From: Paramagnetospirillum marisnigri
Lineage (GTDB): Bacteria; Pseudomonadota; Alphaproteobacteria; Rhodospirillales; Magnetospirillaceae
Assembly: GCF_001650715.1 (NCBI RefSeq)
Contig: NZ_LWQT01000088.1
Span: 205,875-269,874, forward strand
Direction of reading: 5' to 3'
DNA length: 64,000 nt
Position 1 is the first letter of the stretch. Every line of letters begins with the position of its first letter. Under the pieces are notes generated by a model. The model ran no database searches, was not told the origin of the DNA, and saw only the letters and a program-made list of their open reading frames with translations. The translations under genes and the position numbers were made by a program. This document shows positions 42,785 to 51,699 of the stretch, piece by piece.

Positions 42785-44440
42785 TCACTCCCACCGCCAG
42801 GCCTCCACCCAATAGGGCGACGGGTCCTGGTGGCCGGTGGGGACAAGCCCCTTCAGCGCCTTGGGCAGGATGAAGGAATCCGCCTTGAACACCAGCGGCA
42901 GGGCGGGCAGGTCCTCGGCGTAGAGCACCTGCAACTGGCGCCACAGCGCCTTGCGTTTGGTTCGGTCCAACTCGGTCTCGATGGCACCCAGCAAGGCGTC
43001 CATGGCCGGGTTGGCATAGCCGGTATAATTCTGCCCCGACCAGGAATTCCCGGCGGTGGGGATGGAGTCGGAATGGAGCGTCGAGCGCGGCACGCTTTCC
43101 GGCGCCGAATACCAGGCGAACATGGCCATGTGGGGGAATTTGCGCTTGGTCACCGTCTCGCCGAACAGCACGCGCGGCGGCTCGGCCTTCAGGCGCAGCT
43201 CGACGCCGATCTTGCGCCATTGCGCCTGCAAGACCTGGGAGACCAGTTCGCGCGAGCGGTTGCCCGCCGTGGTGACCAACTCCAATGCCAGCTTGTCGCC
43301 CGCCGCGTTGGCGCGGATGCCGCCGGGGCCGGGCTTCCATCCCGCCTCGTCCAGCAGGGCGCCCGCCCGGGCTGGATCGAACGGGTATTTGGCGATGTCG
43401 TCGGCATGGACCCAGTCCAGCGGCGGCACCAGGGAATGGGCCACCGGCTGGCGGCCCTCGAACAGTTGGCGGGTCAGGGACTCGCGGTCGAGGCCCAGCA
43501 GCAGTGCCTGCCTGACCCGGCGATCGGCGAGCGCGGGGGCGCCCAGATTGAGGTCGAGATGCTCGTAGGTCAGGCTGGGCTTGGTGATGACATTGAAACG
43601 GGCGCCGTGGCGCTTTTCGAAGGCCAGCGACTGCTCCAACGGCAGGCCCAACTCGCCCGCAATCATGTCGATGCCGCCCGACAGTAGATTGGCCTCCAGC
43701 GAGGCGGTGTTCTCGATGGCGCGGATCACCACCCGCTTGAAGGCGGGCTTCGGCCCGGTCCAATGGGGGTTGGGCTCCAGCGCCACATGGCTGCCCTGGG
43801 TCACCTGAGCGATGCGATAGGGGCCGTTGTACAGGCCGGGATTGGTGGTGTCCTGGTCATAGGCGGTGCGGTTGCGGTACTCGGCCGGAGCGGCCTCGAA
43901 GCGGGGGCGCTCCAGATGGGCGGGCAGCAGCCGCAGGTCATTGATGGCGTTATAGTCGAACGTCACCCGATCCAGGTGCAGGATGAAGGTCCGCGCGTCC
44001 TTGATCTCCACCCGGGGGATGCGGCGATACAATTCGGCGCTGGCGATGCCCGACTGGGGATGGCGGCCCACCGTCCAGGTGAAGGCGACGTCGTCGCTGG
44101 TCACCGGCGTGCCGTCGCCCCATTTGGCCCCGGCCTTCAGGGTATAGGTGACCGCCATCCCCTTCTTGCCGTCGGGCAGGGTCTCCTGCCTGGCCAGCCC
44201 GTTCTCAAGGGTGGGCAGGGTCTCGCACAGCAGGCAGGCCAGTTGCCAGTTCGGATCATAGGCGGTGACCGGGCGATGGGCGAAGGCCAGGACATAGGTC
44301 TTGGCCAGCATGGATTCGATGGAGGGATGGAAGGTGGCGGGGAACTGGGTGATGCCGATCACCAGTTCGTCCTTGGTCTGGGCCTGGGCCGGAAAAGACA
44401 GCAGCGTCGCCAGCAGCGTGGAGGCAAGCAGTCGGCGCAT
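42785..44440 (-). CDS. Periplasmic peptide-type solute-binding protein (SBP_bac_5 family)
   Basis: 551 residues. Signal peptide MRRLLASTLLATLLSFPAQA, then KDELVIGITQFPATFHPSIE. The family-5 markers are LKAGAKWGDGTPVTSDDVAF, GPYRIAQVTQGSHVALEPNP and DRRVRQALLLGLDRESLTRQ. It binds peptides, nickel or other organic solutes in the periplasm for the two downstream permeases. RBS GGGAG precedes the ATG at 44440. G+C-rich palindromes on both sides may stabilise its mRNA. Specificity is not clear. Confidence 0.92.
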   Translation of the reverse strand: MRRLLASTLLATLLSFPAQAQTKDELVIGITQFPATFHPSIESMLAKTYVLAFAHRPVTAYDPNWQLACLLCETLPTLENGLARQETLPDGKKGMAVTYTLKAGAKWGDGTPVTSDDVAFTWTVGRHPQSGIASAELYRRIPRVEIKDARTFILHLDRVTFDYNAINDLRLLPAHLERPRFEAAPAEYRNRTAYDQDTTNPGLYNGPYRIAQVTQGSHVALEPNPHWTGPKPAFKRVVIRAIENTASLEANLLSGGIDMIAGELGLPLEQSLAFEKRHGARFNVITKPSLTYEHLDLNLGAPALADRRVRQALLLGLDRESLTRQLFEGRQPVAHSLVPPLDWVHADDIAKYPFDPARAGALLDEAGWKPGPGGIRANAAGDKLALELVTTAGNRSRELVSQVLQAQWRKIGVELRLKAEPPRVLFGETVTKRKFPHMAMFAWYSAPESVPRSTLHSDSIPTAGNSWSGQNYTGYANPAMDALLGAIETELDRTKRKALWRQLQVLYAEDLPALPLVFKADSFILPKALKGLVPTGHQDPSPYWVEAWRWE

Positions 44441-44485
44441 GGGAGTCTCCCGGGGTTGGAACGCCGGGACAGGATCGAACCCCCA

Positions 44486-44583
44486 CCCCCGGCTGTCAAG
44501 CCGGGGGAACGGTCATGGCTGGTTCATGCCCCCCCCTCCCAACCTCCCCCCGGCTTGGCCGGGGGGAGGTTGGGAGGGGGGGG
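44486..44583. repeat. G+C-rich REP-like palindromes upstream of the binding-protein gene
   Basis: A 9-bp hairpin CCCCCGGCT / AGCCGGGGG (44486-44507) is followed by a perfect 26-bp stem with a 3-nt loop (44529-44554 / 44558-44583). The motif CCTCCC-AACCTCCCCCCGGC relates it to the copy at 42737. It would also act as a strong hairpin at the end of the small gene at 44594. Confidence 0.8.
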
Positions 44584-44593
44584 GGGTTGAAGG

Positions 44594-44911
44594 CTACTTG
44601 GCAGCGGCCTGGCGCATGGGGCAGCCCACGGGCAGCTTGTCCGGGTCGATCTTGCCATCGGGGCCGATGGCGGCTGCGAAGCCCGGGCCGCCCATGCCAC
44701 GGCCATAGCCGGGGCCCTGTCCGCGCCCGTATCCGGGGCCGAAGCCCTGGCCGGGGGTGAAGGTTCCGTCCTGCATGGCCTTGACCATCTGTTCATGGCG
44801 CCATCCCGGCGTCCAGCTTTGGGCGGGAGTGGGGTCGGCGGCCTGGGCGGTGCAGGCTGCGACGATGGTGATCAGGCCGAGACCGGCGATCAGTTTGAAC
44901 ATGGTCTTCAT
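44594..44911 (-). CDS. Small Gly-rich secreted protein of unknown function
   Basis: 105 residues from the ATG at 44911, chosen because AAGGAGG lies 6 nt upstream. The signal peptide MKTMFKLIAGLGLITIVAAC may end at AQA or be a lipobox (VAAC). The mature protein has PGWRHEQMVKAMQDGTFTPG and a Gly/Tyr/Arg-rich repeat (GPGYGRGQGPGYGRGMGG), then LPVGCPMRQ. I do not recognise a family. It stands alone, divergent from the EF-hand membrane protein. Confidence 0.7.
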   Translation of the reverse strand: MKTMFKLIAGLGLITIVAACTAQAADPTPAQSWTPGWRHEQMVKAMQDGTFTPGQGFGPGYGRGQGPGYGRGMGGPGFAAAIGPDGKIDPDKLPVGCPMRQAAAK

Positions 44912-45060
44912 GGCGACCTCCTTAAGCATCTCTTTTTCCCATGAGGCCATTTGATCATCCGCCGGTAACAGGGTGATGTCGGCTCTCGTAACACAAGGTA
45001 ACTTCCCTTTTCGGGAGCTTCGGGCATCATCTGGGGTTCGGACAGCGACAGGGGGCGGTG

Positions 45061-47265
45061 ATGACGGCGGCGATCCAGTGGAAATTCTTCCGCGCGGGCG
45101 GGTTCGATCAGGTGCGGCTGGATACCGGCGTCTCGCTGGCGGCGTTGGGCTCGCTGGACCAGAAGCTGTGGGCGGTGCTGAGCTGCCCGACGCGGGGGAT
45201 CGAGATGGACCCTCGGACCCTGGATATCCTGGATACCGACAAGGATGGCCGCATCCGGGCGGGCGAGGTGATCGCGGCGGTGGAATGGGCCTGCTCTCAG
45301 TTGAAGGACCCGGATATCCTGCTCAAGCGCGAGGATTCGCTGCCGCTGGAGGCCATCGATGACGGCAAGGACGAGGGCAGGGCGGTGCTGGCTGCCGCCC
45401 GGCGCATCCTGGCCAAGAGTGGCAAGGCCGGGGCCGAGGTCATCACCCTGGCCGATGTCGCCGGGGTCGAGGAGGTGTTCTCGGCCAACGACTTCAACGG
45501 CGACGGCGTGGTGCCGCCGGAAATCGTCGACGAGCCCGCGCTGCGCTCGGTGATCGAGGACATGGTCAAGACCCTGGGCGGCGAGATCGACCGCAGCGGC
45601 CTTGAAGGCATTACCCGTGCCAAGCTGGACGATTTTTTCGAAGCGGCCGAGACCTATGTCGCCTGGGCCGACAAGGCGGCATCTGATTCGGCATTGCAGC
45701 CCCTGGGCGAGGCCACCGACCCGGCGGCCGAGGCCCTGGCGGCGGTGTCCGACAAGATCGAGGACTGGTTCACCCGCTCGGCCCTGGCCGCCTTCGATCC
45801 CCGCGCCGCTGGGCCGCTCAACCGCTCGGAGGAGGATTGGGTGGCGCTGTCCGGCAAGCTGCTGTCGCCCGCCGAGGAAAGCCTCGCCGCCTTTCCCCTG
45901 GCCTGCGTCACGGCGGGCGGAGACCTGCCGCTGGGCCTGGGCGGCAATCCGGCCTGGGCCTCGGCCATGACCACGTTCACCTCCCTGGTGGTGGTGCCGC
46001 TGCTGGGCAGCCGCGACGCCCTGTCCGCCGAGGACTGGACCGGGATCAAGGCTCGCTTCGCCGCATGGAATGCCTGGCGGGCGGAACGCCCGGTCGGACC
46101 GGTGGGTGAACTGGGCGCGGCGCGCCTGCGCGAAATTCTCGCATCTGGCGCCAAGGTCGCCATCCTCGACCTGATCGAAAAGGATTTGGCCCTGGAGGCC
46201 GAGGCCAAGGCCATCGCCTCGGTGGACCGGCTGCTGCGCTGCTGCCGCGACCTGATGACTCTGCTCAACAATTTCGTCGCTTTCCGCGACTTCTATACCA
46301 GGAAGCGCAAGGCGGTGTTCCAGGCGGGCACCCTTTATCTGGACGGCCGGTCCTGCGAATTGTGCATCAAGGTGAATGATCCGGAAAAGCACGCAGCCGT
46401 CGCCAGCCTGTCGCGCATCTATCTGGTCTATTGCGACTGCACCCGCAGAGGCGGCGAGTCCGACGAGAAGATGTTCATCGCCGCCGCCGTCACCGATGGC
46501 GATTCCGATCAGTTGATGGTGGGGCGCAACGGCGTGTTCTACGACCGCCAGGGCGGCGACTGGGACGCCACCGTGGTCAAGATCATCGACCATCCCATCG
46601 GCATCCGCCAATCCTTCTGGGCGCCCTATAAGAAGGTGGGCAAGATGATCGGCCAGCAGGTCGAGAAGATGGCCGCCGCCAAGGCCGCCGCCCCGGCCGC
46701 CCCGGTGGTGGCCCTGATGCCTGCCCCTGCCGCCGCTCCCACCGCGCCGCCGCCCCGGCCCGCCGCCACCCCTGCCGCCGCTGCTCCCGCCGCCGCCGCG
46801 CCGCCGCCCTTCGACGCCGGACGCTTCGCCGGCATCTTCGCCGCCCTGGGCCTCGCGGTAGGCGCCATCGGCACGGCCTTGGCATCGGTGGTCACCGGCT
46901 TTCTGTCGCTGCCGTGGTGGCAGATACCGCTGGCCCTGGGTGGCGTGCTGCTGCTGGTGTCGGGGCCGAGCATGCTGATCGCCTGGTTCAAGCTGCGCCA
47001 GCGCAATCTGGGGCCGATCCTGGATGCCAATGGCTGGGCGGTGAACACCCATGCCCGCATCAATATTCCGTTCGGCACCGCGCTGACCCATCTGGCCAAG
47101 CTGCCCGAGGGTGCCCAACGTTCGCTGAAGGATCCCTATGCCGAGAAGGAGGCGCCGTGGCGCACCGCCGTGTTCCTGGTGGCGGTGGTGGCGGTGGCGG
47201 GCGCCTTGTGGAAGTTCGGCGTCATCGCCCGGCTGTGGGCGGCGGCGACCGGCGGCGCTGGGTAG
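45061..47265 (+). CDS. Large membrane protein with EF-hand-like loop, function unknown
   Basis: 734 residues. An N-terminal region has a textbook EF-hand loop DTDKDGRIRAGE near residue 60 and a second, imperfect one (DFNGDGVVPPEI) near 145. The central domain has a conserved-looking block YLDGRSCELCIKVND, IYLVYCDCTRRGG, VGRNGVFYDRQGGDWDATVV and HPIGIRQSFWAPYKK. An Ala/Pro linker (about 545-580) precedes three membrane helices (GIFAALGLAVGAIGTALASV; IPLALGGVLLLVSGPSMLIA; TAVFLVAVVAVAGALW). There is no signal peptide, so the large N-terminal part is probably cytoplasmic. I do not recognise its function; calcium-responsive membrane association is a guess. It converges on murA with a 7-bp gap. 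Confidence 0.75.
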   Translation: MTAAIQWKFFRAGGFDQVRLDTGVSLAALGSLDQKLWAVLSCPTRGIEMDPRTLDILDTDKDGRIRAGEVIAAVEWACSQLKDPDILLKREDSLPLEAIDDGKDEGRAVLAAARRILAKSGKAGAEVITLADVAGVEEVFSANDFNGDGVVPPEIVDEPALRSVIEDMVKTLGGEIDRSGLEGITRAKLDDFFEAAETYVAWADKAASDSALQPLGEATDPAAEALAAVSDKIEDWFTRSALAAFDPRAAGPLNRSEEDWVALSGKLLSPAEESLAAFPLACVTAGGDLPLGLGGNPAWASAMTTFTSLVVVPLLGSRDALSAEDWTGIKARFAAWNAWRAERPVGPVGELGAARLREILASGAKVAILDLIEKDLALEAEAKAIASVDRLLRCCRDLMTLLNNFVAFRDFYTRKRKAVFQAGTLYLDGRSCELCIKVNDPEKHAAVASLSRIYLVYCDCTRRGGESDEKMFIAAAVTDGDSDQLMVGRNGVFYDRQGGDWDATVVKIIDHPIGIRQSFWAPYKKVGKMIGQQVEKMAAAKAAAPAAPVVALMPAPAAAPTAPPPRPAATPAAAAPAAAAPPPFDAGRFAGIFAALGLAVGAIGTALASVVTGFLSLPWWQIPLALGGVLLLVSGPSMLIAWFKLRQRNLGPILDANGWAVNTHARINIPFGTALTHLAKLPEGAQRSLKDPYAEKEAPWRTAVFLVAVVAVAGALWKFGVIARLWAAATGGAG

Positions 47266-47272
47266 GCGCCGC

Positions 47273-48571
47273 CTATTCGGCGGCGGTGTCCTTGATCCGC
47301 TCGATGCGGGCGCCGCAGGCGGCCAGCTTTTCCTCGACCCGCTCATAGCCGCGATCCAGGTGGTAGACGCGGTTGATGATGGTCTCGCCCTCGGCGGCGA
47401 GCCCGGCCAGGATCAGCGAGACCGAGGCGCGCAGGTCGGTGGCCATGACCTGGGCGCCCGACAGCCGGGGCGCGCCGCGCACGATGGCCGAGGCGCCGTG
47501 GACATTGATGCGCGCGCCCATGCGGGTCATTTCCGGCACATGCATGAAGCGGTTCTCGAAGATGGTCTCGGTGATCATGGAGGCCCCGGACGAGGTCGCC
47601 ATCAACGCCATCAACTGGGCCTGCATGTCGGTGGGGAAACCGGGATAGGGCTCGGTCATGATGTCGACGCCCCGGATGTCGCGGCCCTCGGCCGAGACCC
47701 GCATGCCGCGCGGGGTCTCTTCCACCAGCACGCCGCATTCGGTCAGGACCTTGTTGACCGATTCCATCAGGTCGAAGCGGGCGCCCACCAGTTCGATATC
47801 GCCCCGGGTGATGGCGGCGGCCACGGCATAGGAGCCGGTCTCGATGCGGTCGGGCACCACCGAATAGCGGGCGCCGTGCAGACGGTCGACACCCTGGACC
47901 CGCAGCGTGCCGCTGCCGATGCCGTCGATGTTCGCGCCCATGGCCACCAGGCAATGGGCCAGGTCGGCCACTTCCGGCTCGCGCGCCGCATTGGCGATGA
48001 CGGTCTCGCCCTCGGCTAGGCAGGCGGCCATCAGGATGTTCTCGGTGCCGCCCACGGTGACCTGCGGGAAGATGATATGGGCGCCCTTGAGGCGGCCATT
48101 GACCCGGGCGACGATATAGCCCTCCTCCAGCTCGATGACGGCGCCCATCTGCTCCAGCGCTTTGAGGTGGAGGTCCACCGGCCGCGTGCCGATGGCGCAG
48201 CCGCCGGGCAGGGAAACCCGGGCCTGGCCGCAGCGGGCCAGCAGCGGCCCCAGCACCAGCACCGAGGCCCGCATCTTGCGCACCAGGTCATAGGGCGCGG
48301 TGGTGTTGGTGATCTCCGCCGCCGTCAGCTCCAGCACCCGGCCGGTATGGCCGCCGTCCTTGGCGTCGCCGTTCAGGATCATCCGCGCCCCGTGCTGGGC
48401 CAGCAGATTGGCCATGGTGGTGATGTCCACCAGATGGGGCAGATTGGCCAGCGACAGGGTTTCGTCGGTCAGCAGGCAGGCCGGCATCAGGGTCAGCGCG
48501 GCGTTCTTGGCGCCGCCGATGGTGATGGTGCCCTTGAGCGGCGTTCCGCCGTGGATGCGGATCCTGTCCAT
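47273..48571 (-). CDS. murA: UDP-N-acetylglucosamine 1-carboxyvinyltransferase
   Basis: 432 residues, near the usual 420-430. The enzyme transfers enolpyruvate from PEP to UDP-GlcNAc, the first committed step of peptidoglycan synthesis in the cytoplasm. Seen: the opening [34 protein letters not shown] (the Lys-Asn substrate contact), the catalytic, fosfomycin-target Cys in [16 protein letters not shown], and the closing [20 protein letters not shown]. It is a single gene with its own upstream region shared with the divergent Cache protein. Confidence 0.97.
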   Translation of the reverse strand: MDRIRIHGGTPLKGTITIGGAKNAALTLMPACLLTDETLSLANLPHLVDITTMANLLAQHGARMILNGDAKDGGHTGRVLELTAAEITNTTAPYDLVRKMRASVLVLGPLLARCGQARVSLPGGCAIGTRPVDLHLKALEQMGAVIELEEGYIVARVNGRLKGAHIIFPQVTVGGTENILMAACLAEGETVIANAAREPEVADLAHCLVAMGANIDGIGSGTLRVQGVDRLHGARYSVVPDRIETGSYAVAAAITRGDIELVGARFDLMESVNKVLTECGVLVEETPRGMRVSAEGRDIRGVDIMTEPYPGFPTDMQAQLMALMATSSGASMITETIFENRFMHVPEMTRMGARINVHGASAIVRGAPRLSGAQVMATDLRASVSLILAGLAAEGETIINRVYHLDRGYERVEEKLAACGARIERIKDTAAE

Positions 48572-48801
48572 GCGCTTTGTGTCCTGAAGAAACGGGATGC
48601 CTCGTTTAGCCCGCCGCCGATGTCCGGGTCAAGGTCGGCGGCCAAGCATGGCAGATTAGAATTTTTGCGATTTGACTCGGGGTTAATGTTGCGGTGCGAT
48701 ATGTTTGCCGTGAGTTTCGTTCGACGATGCTCGCCAAGGAAGGGGGGTGCCAGGGGAAATCAAGGATTTCCGCGGCATCCATGAAACAAGGGGAAACGCA
48801 T

Positions 48802-49263
48802 ATGAACATTTTCCGCACCGCCATGGCCGCCGCGCTGTGCCTGGTCGCCGCCATCGGCATGGCTCAGGCCCAGGCCAAGAAGCCGACCCAGGACGAGGTC
48901 AAGGCCCTGACCCTCAAGGCCGCCGAACTGGTCGCCGCCAAGGGCATCGACGAGGCCGCCAAGGTCTTCACCACCGAAGGCGACTTCAAGTATGGCGAGG
49001 TCTATATCAACGTCATCGACACCCAGGGCAACTGGGTCGTGTTCCCGCCCAAGCCCGAGAACAAGGGCAAGAGCGTGCTGAACTTCGTCGACGAGGACGG
49101 CAAGGAACTGGGCAAGGACATCCTGAACACCGGCCTCAAGGGCGAGGGTTGGACCGAATACCGCTGGAAGAACCCGGCCACCAACACCATCCAGCCCAAG
49201 GTGACCTATGTGAAGCGGGTGCCGGGCAAGGACCTGATCGTCTATTCCGGCATCTATAAGTAA
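48802..49263 (+). CDS. Secreted single-Cache domain protein
   Basis: 153 residues from the ATG at 48802 (GGGGAAA upstream; an ATG at 48781 is possible). Signal peptide FRTAMAAALCLVAAIGMAQAQ. The rest fits a small Cache (sCache_2-like) sensory fold: LKAAELVAAKGIDEAAKVFT, YINVIDTQGNWVVFPPKPEN, WTEYRWKNPATNTIQPKVTY and VPGKDLIVYSGIYK. It has no membrane anchor and so is a free periplasmic sensor domain. It lies 12 bp upstream of a chemoreceptor gene. I infer a ligand-binding partner for that receptor. Confidence 0.85.
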   Translation: MNIFRTAMAAALCLVAAIGMAQAQAKKPTQDEVKALTLKAAELVAAKGIDEAAKVFTTEGDFKYGEVYINVIDTQGNWVVFPPKPENKGKSVLNFVDEDGKELGKDILNTGLKGEGWTEYRWKNPATNTIQPKVTYVKRVPGKDLIVYSGIYK

Positions 49264-49275
49264 GAGGAGGCGGGC

Positions 49276-50985
49276 ATGTTCGAGCGACCGATCGCCCTGC
49301 TGCGTCATACGCCGCTCGCCGCCCGCATCACGGTGGCGCCGTTCATCATCCTGGCGCTGACCGCATTCTTGCTGGTCATGGCGGACAGGCAGGCCCGCAC
49401 GGCCCTGTCCGCCATCGACTCCATCCATGTCCAGGCCGCCGAACGGCGCATCCAGGCCGATGCGCTGATCGCCGTGGTCTATCAGACCCATTCCGATGTT
49501 TCCCGTCATCTGGCCCTGGTGGATTCCGGCACCTCGGAAGCCAAACTGGAGTCCATGCGCAAGGCCATCGCCGCCAATCTGGCCAAGGCGGGCGGGCTGG
49601 CCGACAAGTTGAAATCCGATCCCAGCGTGGCCGAGGCCATGGCCGATATCCAGACCCGCCTGGCCAATTACGCCAAGGCGGTGGCCCAGATGAACGACAT
49701 GGCCCAGAGCGACCGCCTGATCGCCATCCCGCTGATGAGCCATGTGGACAAGCAACTGGCCGAGATGGCGGCCAAGATCGACGCCACCCAGGCCATGATC
49801 GAGGCGGGGGCGGTGGATGCGGCGCAGAAGACCCGCGATGCCGCCGACGAGGCCGCCCGGCGGTTCTGGATTCTGACCGCCGTGCTGATGAGCGTGTTCA
49901 TCTCGGTGATCCTGCTGGTGGTGCGCAGCATCACCGGGCCGCTGGGACACCAGATCCAGGCCATGCGCTCTATTTCCAAGGGGCATCTGGAGACCCTGGT
50001 AGACGGTACCGAGGCCCGCGACGAGGTCGGTTCCATGGCCCGCGCCCTGAAGGTGTTCCGCGACAATGCACTGGAGGCCGAGCGTTTGAGGGCGGAGCAG
50101 GGGCGCATGGCCGCCGAGGCCGAACGGGCCAAGCGCGGCGCCCTTCAGGCCATGGCCGAGACGGTGGAGCGCGAAGCCGATGCCGCCGTTGGCAATGTCA
50201 CCGCCCGCACCCAGGCGGTGATGGGACGCGCCGATGACATGGAAGTGTCGGCCCGCCGGGTCGACGCCAAGGCGCAAAGCGTCGCCGCCGCCGCCCAGCA
50301 GTCCCTGGCCAATGCCCAGACCGTGGCCGCCGCCGCCGAGGAACTGACCGCCTCCATCGATCAGATCCGTGGGCAGATGGGCCATTCCACCGAGGTCACC
50401 CGTCGGGCGGTGGATACCGCCGGTCATGCCCGCTCCACCATGGAGGACCTGATCAAGGCGGTGGCCCGCATCGGCGACGTGGCCGGGCTGATCGCCGATA
50501 TCGCGTCGCAGACCAATCTTTTGGCCTTGAACGCCACCATCGAGGCGGCCCGGGCCGGTGACGCGGGCAAGGGCTTCGCCGTGGTGGCGGGCGAGGTCAA
50601 GAACCTGGCCAACCAGACTTCGAAGTCCACCGAGGAGATCAACCGCCAGATCGCCGAAATCCGCGCCGTCACCGACGACAGCGTGGCGGCGGTCAAGCAG
50701 GTGATCGCCGCCATCACCGAGATCGAGGAGATCAGCGCCACCATCGCCGAGGCGGTGGGGCAGCAGGGCGAGGCCACCCAGGAAATCGCCCGCAATATCG
50801 TCCAGACCACCTCGGCGGCCCAGGAGGTCTCGGCCAATATCGGCGAGGTCTCGGACGAGGCATCCCAGACCGGCGGCCACGCCGCCCAGGTGCGCGCCAT
50901 GGCGGGCGAAGTCTCGTCGGCCATCGCCACGCTGCAGCAGGTGCTGGTGCGGGTGGTGCACGACAGCGTCCGCCACGCGGGATAG
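49276..50985 (+). CDS. Methyl-accepting chemotaxis protein
   Basis: 569 residues. Helix 1 is [20 protein letters not shown], then a helical periplasmic sensor of about 160 residues, helix 2 ([20 protein letters not shown]), HAMP ([20 protein letters not shown]), a coiled coil and the signalling hairpin tip [20 protein letters not shown] with [15 protein letters not shown], which contacts CheA/CheW. The C-terminus lacks a CheR-binding pentapeptide. The sensor is an all-helical bundle without its own Cache fold, while the preceding gene encodes a soluble Cache protein 12 bp away. Confidence 0.95.
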   Translation: MFERPIALLRHTPLAARITVAPFIILALTAFLLVMADRQARTALSAIDSIHVQAAERRIQADALIAVVYQTHSDVSRHLALVDSGTSEAKLESMRKAIAANLAKAGGLADKLKSDPSVAEAMADIQTRLANYAKAVAQMNDMAQSDRLIAIPLMSHVDKQLAEMAAKIDATQAMIEAGAVDAAQKTRDAADEAARRFWILTAVLMSVFISVILLVVRSITGPLGHQIQAMRSISKGHLETLVDGTEARDEVGSMARALKVFRDNALEAERLRAEQGRMAAEAERAKRGALQAMAETVEREADAAVGNVTARTQAVMGRADDMEVSARRVDAKAQSVAAAAQQSLANAQTVAAAAEELTASIDQIRGQMGHSTEVTRRAVDTAGHARSTMEDLIKAVARIGDVAGLIADIASQTNLLALNATIEAARAGDAGKGFAVVAGEVKNLANQTSKSTEEINRQIAEIRAVTDDSVAAVKQVIAAITEIEEISATIAEAVGQQGEATQEIARNIVQTTSAAQEVSANIGEVSDEASQTGGHAAQVRAMAGEVSSAIATLQQVLVRVVHDSVRHAG

Positions 50986-50997
50986 GCTTCCCTTTGG

Positions 50998-51033
50998 CAG
51001 GATCATGGGCTAATACACCCGCCCATGATCCTG
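50998..51033 (+). promoter_or_regulatory. 13-bp perfect inverted repeat covering the start codon of the next gene
   Basis: CAGGATCATGGGC / GCCCATGATCCTG are separated by 10 nt. The right arm contains the ATG at 51025 of the EpmC-like gene. In mRNA read through from the chemoreceptor gene, the start codon would be paired. No Shine-Dalgarno is visible. A TAATAC box lies in the loop. Confidence 0.65.
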
Positions 51034-51687
51034 ACGCCCATCGACCACAGCATCCTCGGCGGCCTCAAGGCCGAGTTCGACCAGGCCCTGGCGGATGATC
51101 CGCTGGCCCGGGCGGTGTTTCGGCGCGTCACCCATCTGGTGCCCGAGGGCGATCTGCTGAGCCTGTCCACCGATCCCGACCACCATCGGGGCGCCGTGGA
51201 ACTGTGCCGCCGCTTCGGCTTCAAGATCCTGGAAATGAGCCCGCAGCAGCATTTCACCTGGGACGGCGAGGCGGTGGCGGTCCATCTGGAACCCAGCGTG
51301 CTGATCCACGAGGTCGCCCATTACCAGTTGGCGGCGCCTGAGCGCCGCGCCGTACTGGATTTCGGCCTGGGCGCCGGGCCGGAAACCGGCCGCAAGGCCG
51401 AGGCCGACGCGGTGCAGTCGCTGTTCCTGCCCGAACGCGATGTGGAAGAGGGGCTGTGCTCCCTGTTGGGCATCCTGTGGGAGGCCGAACTGGGCCAGCC
51501 CGCCGTGCTGGCCTTCCTGGAGCAGAACTGGCTGGAAGGTGGCAGTAGCCTCCACAATATCGCCCATTTCCGCAAGGTGGTGCGCTGGCTGCGCGCCATG
51601 GAGTTGATCGACGACACCGGCGCCCCCACCATGGGGTTGCGCACCGAGGGCGACGATACCTTCTTCGCCCGCTGGTTCGCCGACTGA
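51025..51687 (+). CDS. EpmC-like (elongation factor P hydroxylase family) HExxH protein
   Basis: 220 residues. The key segment is LIHEVAHYQLAAPERRAVLD followed by FGLGAGPETG. It places an HExxH metal motif before ARR and DFG, the same layout as in E. coli EpmC (YfcM), which hydroxylates the modified lysine of EF-P. Later parts (FLPERDVEEGLCSLLGILWE and LHNIAHFRKVVRWLRAMELI) continue the family-like pattern. It is longer at the N-terminus (about 95 residues before the motif) than EpmC's 182-aa chain as I recall it. No EpmA/EpmB or efp genes are in the window, so the substrate is uncertain. The start codon lies in a hairpin. Confidence 0.65.
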   Translation: MILTPIDHSILGGLKAEFDQALADDPLARAVFRRVTHLVPEGDLLSLSTDPDHHRGAVELCRRFGFKILEMSPQQHFTWDGEAVAVHLEPSVLIHEVAHYQLAAPERRAVLDFGLGAGPETGRKAEADAVQSLFLPERDVEEGLCSLLGILWEAELGQPAVLAFLEQNWLEGGSSLHNIAHFRKVVRWLRAMELIDDTGAPTMGLRTEGDDTFFARWFAD

Positions 51688-51699
51688 ACCCTTCGCCGT

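Noticed and set aside
44908..47346. Minus-strand frame of about 810 codons opposite the EF-hand protein
   Set aside because: Low-complexity Gly/Arg/His-rich antisense frame. The plus strand has an EF-hand loop, membrane helices and a good RBS.
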